Below the pieces are notes generated by a model. That model saw only the letters and a list, made by a program, of their open reading frames with translations. It was not told the DNA's origin and ran no database searches. This document shows, one piece after another, positions 1 to 6,533 of a stretch of DNA of 10,029 bases; the stretch's first letter is position 1; the number at the start of each line of letters is the position of its first letter. This DNA is from an uncultured Neomegalonema sp. (GTDB lineage Bacteria > Pseudomonadota > Alphaproteobacteria > Rhodobacterales > Rhodobacteraceae). Location of the stretch: the NCBI GenBank assembly GCA_937927905.1, contig CALFWP010000117.1:1-10029 (forward strand). Direction: 5' to 3'. A program made the translations under genes and the position numbers.

Positions 1-120
1 CGATGCCGTCGGCTCAGCAAGGACTGGGAAAAATCCATCGCCTCTGCTGAGGCATGGATCAACGTCGCACACATCCGCCTCACCACAAGGCGGCTCGCAA
101 GGTATTGTCATGTCTCGTAG
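1..120 (+). CDS. IS5-family transposase, C-terminal fragment
   Basis: The first frame is open from the window edge to a TAG at 118-120 and encodes 39 residues. It reads RRLSKDWEKSIASAEAW at residues 3-19 and then a basic stretch ending RRLAR. This is the usual C-terminus of IS5-family DDE transposases, where the glutamate of the catalytic triad sits just upstream of this helix-rich tail. Most of the protein, including the other catalytic residues, lies before the window, so I cannot tell whether the copy is intact. The stop codon abuts the probable terminal repeat, as is normal for compact IS elements. The family call is from recognised sequence character; the subgroup is not resolved. Confidence 0.82.
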   Translation, partial: RCRRLSKDWEKSIASAEAWINVAHIRLTTRRLARYCHVS

Positions 121-137
121 AGTTTTGAGTCAGGCTC
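1..137 (+). mobile_element. Right end of an IS5-family insertion sequence
   Basis: The transposase tail is followed at once by GAGTTTTGAGTCAGGCTC (120-137), which on the other strand starts with GAG as many IS5-family ends do. I take this as the right terminal inverted repeat. The next bases, TTA at 138-140, would fit a three-base TNA target duplication seen in some IS5 subgroups, but the left end is outside the window, so neither repeat nor duplication can be confirmed. The element lies across the 3' end of the minus-strand histidine kinase. Confidence 0.65.
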
Positions 138-1543
138 TTAGGAAACTCTGCAACGTTGGCTGCTCTGTCAGGTATTCTCATACGATCGGACGGAATACGG
201 ACTCTGACAGTTGTGCCTTTCCCGACTTCGCTTTCAATGATAAGCTCGCCGTCGAGTTTTTTGGTCAACCCTTTAACAATTGACAGGCCTAATCCCATGC
301 CGCCCTTTTGTGCGGTCATGGCGTCTGTATCAACCTGGCGAAACGGCTCGATAATCTGTTCGATGTCCTCCGGCGATATACCGCATCCCTGATCGCTGAC
401 AGCAAATTCTGAATAATTATCTCTAACACGACTGGATATCGTAATTGTTGTGCCTCTATCGCTGAATTTTATGGCGTTTGTTATGAGGTTGATCAGAGTT
501 TGCGCTGTGCGCTCCGGATCACAATAAATCTCAATATCACCGCAACAGACATCCGGTTTTAAGAGAACACCTTTGTCTTCAATATCATTTTTACAGGTGC
601 TGACAGTGCGTTCTATAATTTCATCCAGCCTTGCCCAGCTGTTGCTCCAGTGCATCTTTTCCACATCAAGGCGCGATAGATCGAGTAAATCATTGATGTT
701 CGTCTGAAGCAGAGAACCCGCGAAATGAATATCGTGGATGTATTCCCGGTACTGTTCGTGACCAATCGGTCCGAGCATTTCATTTTTCATAACTTCGGAA
801 AACCCGAGAATTGCATTCATCGGCGTGCGTAATTCATGACTGACATTTGCCAGAAGATGTGTCTTTGCCTGATTTGCTAATATTGCCGTATCCCGCGCCG
901 CAATAGCTTCTTCACGGGCTTCGGTCACTTTGTCACGGTTGAGCTTTTGCTCCCGTTCCAATTGTTCCCGTACAAAACCTCCCATGACCACTGAAAACGT
1001 CGTGACGATCATGACGCACAGATTTACATAAATGGCGGATGTCGACATCTCGGAAAAATACACGGTCGGCCAATACATGCAGTTTGTTCCGATACACATC
1101 GTAATGAGTGTTGAAAACTTCGGGACAACAAGGACGCTGCCGAAAACCATCGCCGCAGAGAGTAAAAACGGATAAAAATCCGCTGCGGGATACGGCGCAA
1201 CGACTGTCATAGTAATGAGGGAGACTACGACGGTGCCTCCGAAAAATTGAATGCAAAGGTCACGTTGTCCAGGTGTGGACGCGACCATAAACATCATAAA
1301 AACAGCGGTCATTACGAAAACTGTAATTCCGCGTATTTTCAGCAAAAATAATGCCTGATCTCCGGCGGCAACAACATCAAGCAGGCCAACCATGGCAACG
1401 GCAACAATCGCCATGGCAAGAAACAGCTTCCGGTGTTCGAGTTTGTTTTTATCATTCCATTCCCAATACGCCTTTTCCGCCTCGACCGATTCAAAAGCCG
1501 GGAGCCGCAAGAGCGTAAAAGGTGACGGGAACGGAATATTCAT
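80..1543 (-). CDS. Membrane sensor histidine kinase with IS-derived C-terminal tail
   Basis: An inner-membrane two-component sensor kinase of 487 residues from the ATG at 1543. A TTG at 1561 would add six residues; neither start has a clear Shine-Dalgarno. Roughly six hydrophobic segments lie at residues 40-192, with no visible PAS or large periplasmic domain. A charged coiled-coil linker (about 193-228) leads to a HisKA domain with phospho-acceptor His236 in SHELRTPMNA. The HATPase_c domain has an N-box (TNAIKFS, Asn356), a G1 box (SDQGCGIS), an F-box (EPFRQ) and a G2 box (GMGLGLS, about 415-421). No receiver domain follows, so it is not a hybrid. The H-box resembles the DivJ/PleC/PdhS group of alphaproteobacteria, but the signal and partner regulator are unknown; none is adjacent. 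Residues 470-487 are read from IS5-family DNA, so the native C-terminus was replaced. The catalytic core ends before this point and should still work. Confidence 0.92.
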   Translation of the reverse strand: MNIPFPSPFTLLRLPAFESVEAEKAYWEWNDKNKLEHRKLFLAMAIVAVAMVGLLDVVAAGDQALFLLKIRGITVFVMTAVFMMFMVASTPGQRDLCIQFFGGTVVVSLITMTVVAPYPAADFYPFLLSAAMVFGSVLVVPKFSTLITMCIGTNCMYWPTVYFSEMSTSAIYVNLCVMIVTTFSVVMGGFVREQLEREQKLNRDKVTEAREEAIAARDTAILANQAKTHLLANVSHELRTPMNAILGFSEVMKNEMLGPIGHEQYREYIHDIHFAGSLLQTNINDLLDLSRLDVEKMHWSNSWARLDEIIERTVSTCKNDIEDKGVLLKPDVCCGDIEIYCDPERTAQTLINLITNAIKFSDRGTTITISSRVRDNYSEFAVSDQGCGISPEDIEQIIEPFRQVDTDAMTAQKGGMGLGLSIVKGLTKKLDGELIIESEVGKGTTVRVRIPSDRMRIPDRAANVAEFPKSLTQNSTRHDNTLRAALW

Positions 1544-1599
1544 TGTTACATTTTTCAGCAAATAATCTGTCTGAAAATTCGTACAGAAAATAATTAAAG

Positions 1600-1605
1600 A
1601 TTATA
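1600..1605 (-). promoter_or_regulatory. Possible -10 element for the histidine kinase in the AT-rich divergent spacer
   Basis: The 118-136 bp spacer between the divergent kinase and isomerase genes is very AT-rich. On the minus strand it contains an exact TATAAT about 57 nt upstream of the kinase ATG at 1543. The upstream region at 17 nt spacing (around GTAAAT) is a poor -35 box. A plus-strand promoter for the isomerase operon must also lie here, but I see no convincing pair of boxes for it. Weak assignment from base pattern only. Confidence 0.3.
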
Positions 1606-1665
1606 TTATGCACAGGAAAAATATTTACCGTGGCGCTATTAAAACTTTCGAATAATTTTCTTTCA

Positions 1666-1672
1666 AAGAGGA
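1666..1672 (+). promoter_or_regulatory. Shine-Dalgarno site that decides a TTG start
   Basis: AAGAGGA lies seven bases upstream of the TTG at 1680. The only nearby ATG in frame is at 1719, without such a site, and using it would remove the first beta strand of the TIM barrel. The TTG start is therefore preferred. Confidence 0.6.
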
Positions 1673-1679
1673 TTGTAAA

Positions 1680-2516
1680 TTGACACTGCCTTTAAAAGTT
1701 TTCCAATCCCTTTGGGCGATGCAGCCTTACAAGGATCTGAAAACTGCTTTTGACAGAGTGCGTGACGCAGGTTTTGACGGTATGGCGATTGACCTCGGCG
1801 CGGCGGATGTCGCAACGGCAATGCAGGCTTTGCCCCATTTCGAACGCACCGGACTTACCCCGCTGATCGTCGCCTTTCCGAAATCCGTCGGCGCCCTGCG
1901 CGATACCCTGAAAATGGCGAAAGATTTCGGGGCACCGTTTACGGTTGTTATCGGACAGGTTTTTCCGCTGACGGTCGCAGGTGCCATTCCGGTGATACGG
2001 CGCTGGATGGACATATCCGAAGAAGAAGCAATGCCGATCCAGTTCGAAACCCATCGCAACTGTATCACCAATGATCTGTTTTGCACGCTACAACTGCTGG
2101 ATGCGATTCCGGATATGCAGCTTTGCGCCGATCTGTCCCATTATGTTGTGGACCGCGAATTCTGGTATCCGCTGTCTGATTTTGATCAGTCTCTGATCAC
2201 CCGCTGTCTGAACCGCGCCGACAGTTTTCAGGGCCGCGTGGCCAGCCGGCAGCAGATTCAACTGCCCCTTAATTTTCCGCAGCACGCAAAATGGGTATCT
2301 CTTTTCGAAGGTTGGTGGGAACAGGGGTTTCGTGCCTGGCGGATGCGGAACCCAAGCGAATCTCCAGTGTTTTTGTGCGAGCTGGGACCACCGGAATACG
2401 CGATGACCGATGCAAACGGACAGGAGCTGTCTGACCGCTGGGAGGAGGCCCTGCAATTGCGCGATACAGCACGGGCCATCTGGGACCGTGTCTGTGCAGA
2501 GGGTCGCAAAGCATGA
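1680..2516 (+). CDS. Sugar phosphate isomerase/epimerase-like TIM-barrel protein
   Basis: A 278-residue cytosolic protein with the general look of the xylose-isomerase-like TIM-barrel (AP endonuclease 2) superfamily. An early strand carries GFDGMAIDLG (31-40). The metal-ligand type residues come in the expected order: Glu123 and His125 in FETHRNC, Asp151 and His154 in ADLSHY, and Glu234 in CELGPPEYA near the end. This pattern suggests a divalent-metal isomerase, epimerase or lyase, but the substrate cannot be read from sequence. The length is normal for the superfamily. It starts at TTG with a good ribosome site and its stop overlaps the next gene by four bases (ATGA), so it heads an operon with two acyl-CoA enzymes. 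That context gives no obvious sugar link; a role on a hydroxy-acid or other small carbonyl substrate is possible but is inference. Confidence 0.72.
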   Translation: MTLPLKVFQSLWAMQPYKDLKTAFDRVRDAGFDGMAIDLGAADVATAMQALPHFERTGLTPLIVAFPKSVGALRDTLKMAKDFGAPFTVVIGQVFPLTVAGAIPVIRRWMDISEEEAMPIQFETHRNCITNDLFCTLQLLDAIPDMQLCADLSHYVVDREFWYPLSDFDQSLITRCLNRADSFQGRVASRQQIQLPLNFPQHAKWVSLFEGWWEQGFRAWRMRNPSESPVFLCELGPPEYAMTDANGQELSDRWEEALQLRDTARAIWDRVCAEGRKA

Positions 2517-2920
2517 CATCGGCCGGTGCCGCGGATATAGCCCGTCGATATACCGCGCTGACACTTGCCTGTTATCTTGCATTTATGATGGTTTCGCTGC
2601 TTTTTGCAGGAATTACAGTGCTGTCTCCGGATATTTTTGAAACAGCCGCATATGAAGACAGGCGCAAGGTAATGGCAATGGGCTATACGCTCCTGTCAGT
2701 GACATTGCTTTTGGGTATGCTGGCGCTGAACACGCGTGCGAACGCCATGCAAAAGCTGGGTCTGGCGCTTATGGCACAAGGCGATATACCGCAGATGCCG
2801 CTTGTCAAAAGCGCCTTTCGCACAATCAACCCGCTGTGGATTTTATCCCTGATGGCAGCCACTATTATCACCGTGAACTATACCGTTCTGATATATGCCG
2901 TCGAAGGCGGTCTATTTTAG
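2513..2920 (+). CDS. Small three-helix membrane protein, unknown function
   Basis: A 135-residue hydrophobic protein that I do not recognise. Hydrophobic segments lie at about residues 14-37, 54-73 and 107-130, joined by a short polar loop (DIFETAAYEDRRK) and a longer, mildly charged one (about 74-106). No catalytic motif, cysteine pair or lipobox is visible. The ATG overlaps the stop of the TIM-barrel gene (ATGA), which points to translational coupling and makes the gene credible despite no known family. The next gene starts 38 nt downstream. It could be an inner-membrane partner or a small transporter-like subunit; I do not assign a function. Confidence 0.75.
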   Translation: MTSAGAADIARRYTALTLACYLAFMMVSLLFAGITVLSPDIFETAAYEDRRKVMAMGYTLLSVTLLLGMLALNTRANAMQKLGLALMAQGDIPQMPLVKSAFRTINPLWILSLMAATIITVNYTVLIYAVEGGLF

Positions 2921-2958
2921 CGCTTGCACCACGGTTTCAGTCCCATAAGAGTCCCACT

Positions 2959-4056
2959 ATGAGCGAAGAAATATTATTCGATGTTGCCCATGGCTGGGGC
3001 ATCATCACACTAAACAGGCCCGAACAGTTGAATGCCCTTACACTGGGTATGGTCCGGGCGATGGCAACCCAATTATCAAATTGGCGCAATGATGACGCGG
3101 TGAAAGCCGTGATGGTCAAGGCGGTTCCGGGCCGCGCCTTTTGCGCGGGCGGCGATATCCGGGCACTTTATGAGATGCGAAAGGCCGGTGATATTGACGG
3201 CTGTATGGAATTTTTCGGGGCCGAATACCTCAACAACTGGCGTGTTGCGGAATTCCCGAAGCCTTTCGTTGCCCTGATTGACGGTGCGGTGATGGGCGGC
3301 GGTGTCGGTATATCTATGCACGGGGATTTCCGTGTTGCCACCGGCCATGCCCTTTTTGCCATGCCGGAATGCGGTATCGGCCTGTATCCCGATGTCGGTG
3401 CAACCTATATGCTTCCCCATCTTGAGGGAGCCATCGGCATGTGGCTTGCCCTGACAGGCACACGTCTGGCTGCGGCGGATATGGTGCGCCTTGGTCTGGC
3501 AACACATACGGTTACGCGGGACGGTATGCCGGACCTTCTCAAATCCCTGCAAAATCTGGAATGGACGGAGGACAACCACGCTGTTGTTAAGCGCGCGCTG
3601 GATATGTGGCATGTCACACCTCCCGGCGAGACACCCGCGCTTGATCACCTGACCAATATCAACGAGGCTTTTGCCCTCGACAGCAGTGATGATGTCCTGC
3701 GCGCGCTTGATACAATGCGGGATGATTCCTGGGCCGCCGGACAGCAGGCCGCAATCGAACGCGGCAACCCGCTCAGCATCCGCGTCACTCATCGTGCCAT
3801 GAAAAAGGGTGAAAAAATGGATATGACCGAAGCGCTTCAAATGGAATATGCGCTCACCCGCCGCTTTGTAGAAGAAGGCGTATTCATCGAAGGCGTGCGC
3901 GCGCAAATCATTGATAAGGACCGCAGTCCTGTTTGGCCTCATGCAAGCATTAAGGATGTCTCGCGCGGTGACGTTGATGCCATGTTCCGTGATGCTCCTG
4001 ACCCGATCAGACTGACCTGGAATGACATATCGGATACCACGGAACAGGGCGCATGA
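2959..4056 (+). CDS. 3-hydroxyisobutyryl-CoA hydrolase-type enoyl-CoA hydratase/isomerase family protein
   Basis: A 365-residue crotonase-fold protein of the ECH_2/HIBCH type. HIBCH hydrolyses 3-hydroxyisobutyryl-CoA to free 3-hydroxyisobutyrate in valine degradation. The CoA/oxyanion-hole glycines are in AFCAGGDIRALYE (about 60-72) and VMGGGVGISMHGDF (111-124). The family signature MPECGIGLYPDVG (135-147) holds Glu137 and Asp145, which match the catalytic pair of human HIBCH. The C-terminal family motif EGVRAQIIDKDRSPVW (311-326) is also present, and the length matches HIBCH rather than the shorter (about 260 residue) hydratases. The frame is open back to 2836, but the ATG at 2959 has AAGAG seven bases upstream, fits the family N-terminus and avoids overlapping the membrane-protein gene. 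A sibling acyl-CoA hydrolase activity is possible. Confidence 0.88.
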   Translation: MSEEILFDVAHGWGIITLNRPEQLNALTLGMVRAMATQLSNWRNDDAVKAVMVKAVPGRAFCAGGDIRALYEMRKAGDIDGCMEFFGAEYLNNWRVAEFPKPFVALIDGAVMGGGVGISMHGDFRVATGHALFAMPECGIGLYPDVGATYMLPHLEGAIGMWLALTGTRLAAADMVRLGLATHTVTRDGMPDLLKSLQNLEWTEDNHAVVKRALDMWHVTPPGETPALDHLTNINEAFALDSSDDVLRALDTMRDDSWAAGQQAAIERGNPLSIRVTHRAMKKGEKMDMTEALQMEYALTRRFVEEGVFIEGVRAQIIDKDRSPVWPHASIKDVSRGDVDAMFRDAPDPIRLTWNDISDTTEQGA

Positions 4057-4832
4057 ACGCCCCGTGTCTCTTGCGCGGAGAAAAGGATGGTATTGTCACA
4101 CTCATTCTGAACCGTCCGGATCGCTTCAACCCGCTGTCAGAGGAAATGCTTCACGCGCTGGAATCGGAAATCGCGACCATCCGTGCCGATGACAGTGTGC
4201 GCTGTGTTGTAATTACCGCCGAAGGCCGTGCATTTTGTGCCGGTCATGACCTGAAGGAAATGCGCAACACGCCGGAGCTTGACTATTATCGCACGCTTTT
4301 TGCGCGCTGTTCGGCGTTTATGCAAAGTCTTGTCGCGCTGCCGGTTCCGGTGATCGCAAAAGTACAGGGATTGGCGACCGCAGCCGGATGCCAACTTGTT
4401 GCGACCTGCGATATGGCTATTGCTGCAGAGACGGCAAAGTTCGGTGTATCCGGCGTCAATCTTGGTCTATATTGTTCGACGCCTTCGGTCGCGCTTACCC
4501 GTGTTATCAGCCGCAAACGTGCGTTTGAAATGTTAGCTACCGGCGAATTCATTAATGCGGCAACCGCTGAAAACTGGGGCTTGATCAATCGCGCGGTGCC
4601 GGAGGCAATGCTGGACGCGGAGGTCAAACGCATCACCGATAACCTGCGAGGCAAAAGCCCTGTACCGCTGCGCACGGGAAAGGCACTGTTCCACCGCTTA
4701 CCCGGTCTTGACCTGGCCGCCGCATATGCTGATGCCGGCGAAACCATGGCACAGAATATGATGAGTTATGATGCGACCGAAGGCATCGACGCCTTCATAG
4801 AAAAGCGTGATCCCGAGTGGCGCGGAGAATAA
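4053..4832 (+). CDS. ECHDC3-type enoyl-CoA hydratase/isomerase family protein lacking both catalytic glutamates
   Basis: A 259-residue crotonase-superfamily protein. CoA/oxyanion-hole elements are clear: GRAFCAGHDLKEM (58-70) and QGLATAAGCQLVA (105-117). It most resembles the ECHDC3 subgroup, with CDMAIAAETAKFGVSGVN, GLYCSTPSVALTR and a C-terminal GIDAFIEKRDPEW. The two catalytic glutamates of rat mitochondrial enoyl-CoA hydratase (Glu144 and Glu164) fall at Gln114 and about Gly134, so ordinary hydration by the glutamate pair is unlikely. This loss is a known trait of ECHDC3-like proteins, whose reaction is not well settled. The gene overlaps the HIBCH-type gene by four bases (ATGA) and is the last of the operon. 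Many annotations would call it plain enoyl-CoA hydratase; I would not. Confidence 0.85.
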   Translation: MNAPCLLRGEKDGIVTLILNRPDRFNPLSEEMLHALESEIATIRADDSVRCVVITAEGRAFCAGHDLKEMRNTPELDYYRTLFARCSAFMQSLVALPVPVIAKVQGLATAAGCQLVATCDMAIAAETAKFGVSGVNLGLYCSTPSVALTRVISRKRAFEMLATGEFINAATAENWGLINRAVPEAMLDAEVKRITDNLRGKSPVPLRTGKALFHRLPGLDLAAAYADAGETMAQNMMSYDATEGIDAFIEKRDPEWRGE

Positions 4833-4898
4833 CACAAGAAAATTCCGGATCTGGAGATCAAGTACCTGGATCAGGACTTTATTAATGAACAGACAGTG

Positions 4899-5276
4899 TC
4901 AGGATTGCGGACAGCGTTTGAGCGGACCTTTGGAAATAGGGAAGTCCCAGCGCAGGGTCAGCTGTTCCCCTGACAATGTCATACCGATAAAATAACCACG
5001 CACAGAATCCTCGCCGCACTGGGCGTGTGCTCCGGTAAATATACCGTTTTCGCGGATATCCGTCGGCCCCCATTTCAGACTGCATGCATGCCACCCTTGT
5101 ATCAGCCAGCGCGCGTTGATTTTAAAGGGTTCGGCAAGTACGGTTCCACCTTCCTGAATCGGCTTTCGTTCACATTGGGCATCTGTACCCCATGTACCGT
5201 AAAGTGCTACGCGGGCCTCGTTAGCGGAGGCCGTAGCTGGCAGAGTGCTGAGCAATGTTATAATGAAATAGCGCAT
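4899..5276 (-). CDS. Small secreted four-cysteine protein, unknown function
   Basis: A 125-residue protein with a plausible Sec signal peptide: short basic start, hydrophobic core FIITLLSTL, and a likely cleavage after ATASA near residue 18. The mature part begins with a GTWG motif (27-30). It has four cysteines (35, 65, 87, 122), which could form two disulfides in the periplasm, plus several tryptophans (29, 58, 62, 69, 110), suggesting a small beta-rich domain. I do not recognise the family, though short exported proteins with an early G-x-W motif are common in alphaproteobacteria. It is convergent with the acyl-CoA operon (66 nt between stops). The ribosome site upstream of the ATG is weak. 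It lies downstream of the aldolase hairpin and so probably has its own promoter. Confidence 0.7.
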   Translation of the reverse strand: MRYFIITLLSTLPATASANEARVALYGTWGTDAQCERKPIQEGGTVLAEPFKINARWLIQGWHACSLKWGPTDIRENGIFTGAHAQCGEDSVRGYFIGMTLSGEQLTLRWDFPISKGPLKRCPQS

Positions 5277-5353
5277 GGAAGATACTTAGAAGTACGCGGT
5301 GCTGTCGGCCAATCACGTCGGCTTGATCACATCATACATGCTAACAGGAAGAA

Positions 5354-5386
5354 CTGACCGGCCGGATTATCCACCCGACCGGTCAG
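5354..5386 (-). terminator. Rho-independent-type terminator downstream of the aldolase gene
   Basis: Ten bases beyond the aldolase stop, the minus strand forms CTGACCGGTCGG, a nine-base loop, and CCGGCCGGTCAG. That is a 12-bp stem with one G-U pair. It is followed by the moderately T-rich TTCTTCCTGTT, weaker than a textbook U-tract. Position, orientation and stem strength make transcription termination the natural reading; it would also separate the aldolase from the secreted-protein gene. Confidence 0.72.
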
Positions 5387-5395
5387 GAGTAAAAA

Positions 5396-6325
5396 TCAGG
5401 CTTTGCCTTTGTAGATTTCAATCAGTTTACCGAGCATTTCGAGGGCTTCGCCACGCTCACGCTGGAACGTGTTGCGTCCGATGATCGAACCGTTGCCACC
5501 ACCATCACGGATAGCGCGGGCGTCGTCATAGACCGAATCCGCACCTTTTTTGGAACCGCCTGAGAACACAACGAGACGGCGACCGTTGAACGAGGATTTG
5601 ACAACATCGGCCACACGTTCCGCCTGGGTCTTGATCGCAATTTTTTCGGCTTTGTAAACTTTCGCCGCCTCGTCCTGCATAATATCCGAGGTGGCAAGCT
5701 TTACTTTGATGATGTGAGCGCCGAGCAATGCGGCCATATGTGCGGCATAGGATGATACGTCAATCGATAGCTCGCCCGCTTTAGTAATGGCCTCACCGCG
5801 CGGATAGGACCAGACAACGGCGGCAATACCTTTGGCCTTGGCTTCCTCGATCATCATTGTGATTTCTTCCATCATTTCCAGCGACCGCGCGGAACCGGGA
5901 TAGATGGTAAAACCGATAGCGGAACAGCCGAGGCGCAGAGCGTCGTCAACACTGCCGGTGATCGCCTGATCTTTACCCGCCTCTTCGGGGAGCAGTGAGT
6001 TGGCCGAATTGACCTTCAGGATTGTCGGCACCTGGCCTGCAAAAGTATCCGCACCGGCCTCCATCATGCCCAGCGGCGTTGCAAACGCATTCAGTCCCGC
6101 ATCGATTGCAAGTTGAAAATGATAATGCGGATCATAGGCTGCCGGATTTGGCGCAAAACTGCGGGCCGGGCCGTGCTCGAACCCCTGATCTACAGGCAGG
6201 ATGATCATCTTGCCGGTGCCGCCCAGCTTGCCGTTCATAAGGATGCGGCAGAGGTTGGCTTTTGTGCCGGGATTGTCGGATTCGTAGTTTGAAAGGATCT
6301 TCTGGACGACGCGGGTGGCTCTCAT
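5396..6325 (-). CDS. Class I fructose-bisphosphate aldolase (DhnA/FbaB type)
   Basis: A 309-residue cytosolic aldolase that reversibly splits fructose 1,6-bisphosphate into dihydroxyacetone phosphate and glyceraldehyde 3-phosphate through a lysine Schiff base, in glycolysis and gluconeogenesis. It belongs to the archaeal-type/DhnA branch: LPVDQGFEHGP (43-53) near the N-terminus, FTIYPGS (139-145), WSYPRGEA (172-179), the lysine-bearing strand HIIKVKL (204-210, with Lys207 the likely Schiff-base residue), and phosphate-binding loops SGGSKKG (255-261) and GRNTFQR (283-289). The ATG follows AGAGG by a short spacer. A 208-nt AT-rich gap separates it from rluA upstream and a strong hairpin lies downstream, so it is probably transcribed alone. 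Enzymes of this family can also work on other sugar phosphates, so the exact substrate is very likely but not proven. Confidence 0.92.
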   Translation of the reverse strand: MRATRVVQKILSNYESDNPGTKANLCRILMNGKLGGTGKMIILPVDQGFEHGPARSFAPNPAAYDPHYHFQLAIDAGLNAFATPLGMMEAGADTFAGQVPTILKVNSANSLLPEEAGKDQAITGSVDDALRLGCSAIGFTIYPGSARSLEMMEEITMMIEEAKAKGIAAVVWSYPRGEAITKAGELSIDVSSYAAHMAALLGAHIIKVKLATSDIMQDEAAKVYKAEKIAIKTQAERVADVVKSSFNGRRLVVFSGGSKKGADSVYDDARAIRDGGGNGSIIGRNTFQRERGEALEMLGKLIEIYKGKA

Positions 6326-6533
6326 CGGTGCCTCTTTCGATAATGTGTACTGCGTATGCTAACGACAGATTCAAAAATTCTTATACCTGCGCGGACCCTA
6401 AATATTCTAAAAGAAAGTGAAACAGATTTTTGCTTTAAATCGTAAAATTTTTACATGTTAGCCGGTTTGACAGCTTCAAAACCCCGTTTGAGCGCATTAA
6501 AACTTTAATTCACCTTTAACAGAGTGTCATCAT
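6326..6533 (-). promoter_or_regulatory. AT-rich upstream region of the aldolase with a short palindrome
   Basis: This 208-nt spacer is clearly more AT-rich than its flanks and should hold the aldolase promoter. On the minus strand, GGTATAAGAAT about 60-70 nt before the start is a possible -10 region, without a good -35. Further upstream is a perfect AT palindrome, GTAAAATTTTTAC (6442-6454), a candidate operator or just AT-rich chance. No convincing terminator for rluA is seen at the other end. Confidence 0.35.

Noticed and set aside
2836..2958. Longer N-terminus for the HIBCH-type gene, starting at 2836.
   Set aside because: It would overlap 85 nt of the membrane-protein gene, the extra 41 residues are arginine/histidine-rich and unlike the family, and the ATG at 2959 has a suitable ribosome site and family-like start.
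3076..3942. 288-residue open frame antisense to the HIBCH-type gene.
   Set aside because: It is fully inside a gene with clear catalytic motifs and its product is rich in His/Cys/Arg in the way antisense frames often are; it is a shadow.
4833..4973. In-frame open stretch after the ECHDC3-type stop, reading like protein for about 45 codons (HKKIPDLEIKYLDQDF at its start).
   Set aside because: The ECHDC3-type protein is already full length at its TAA, there is no start codon or ribosome site for a separate gene, and most of the stretch is antisense to the secreted-protein gene. Stop-codon read-through is not supported.
5025..5357. 110-residue plus-strand frame across the secreted-protein gene.
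   Set aside because: Antisense shadow; the minus-strand frame has a coherent signal peptide and mature domain.
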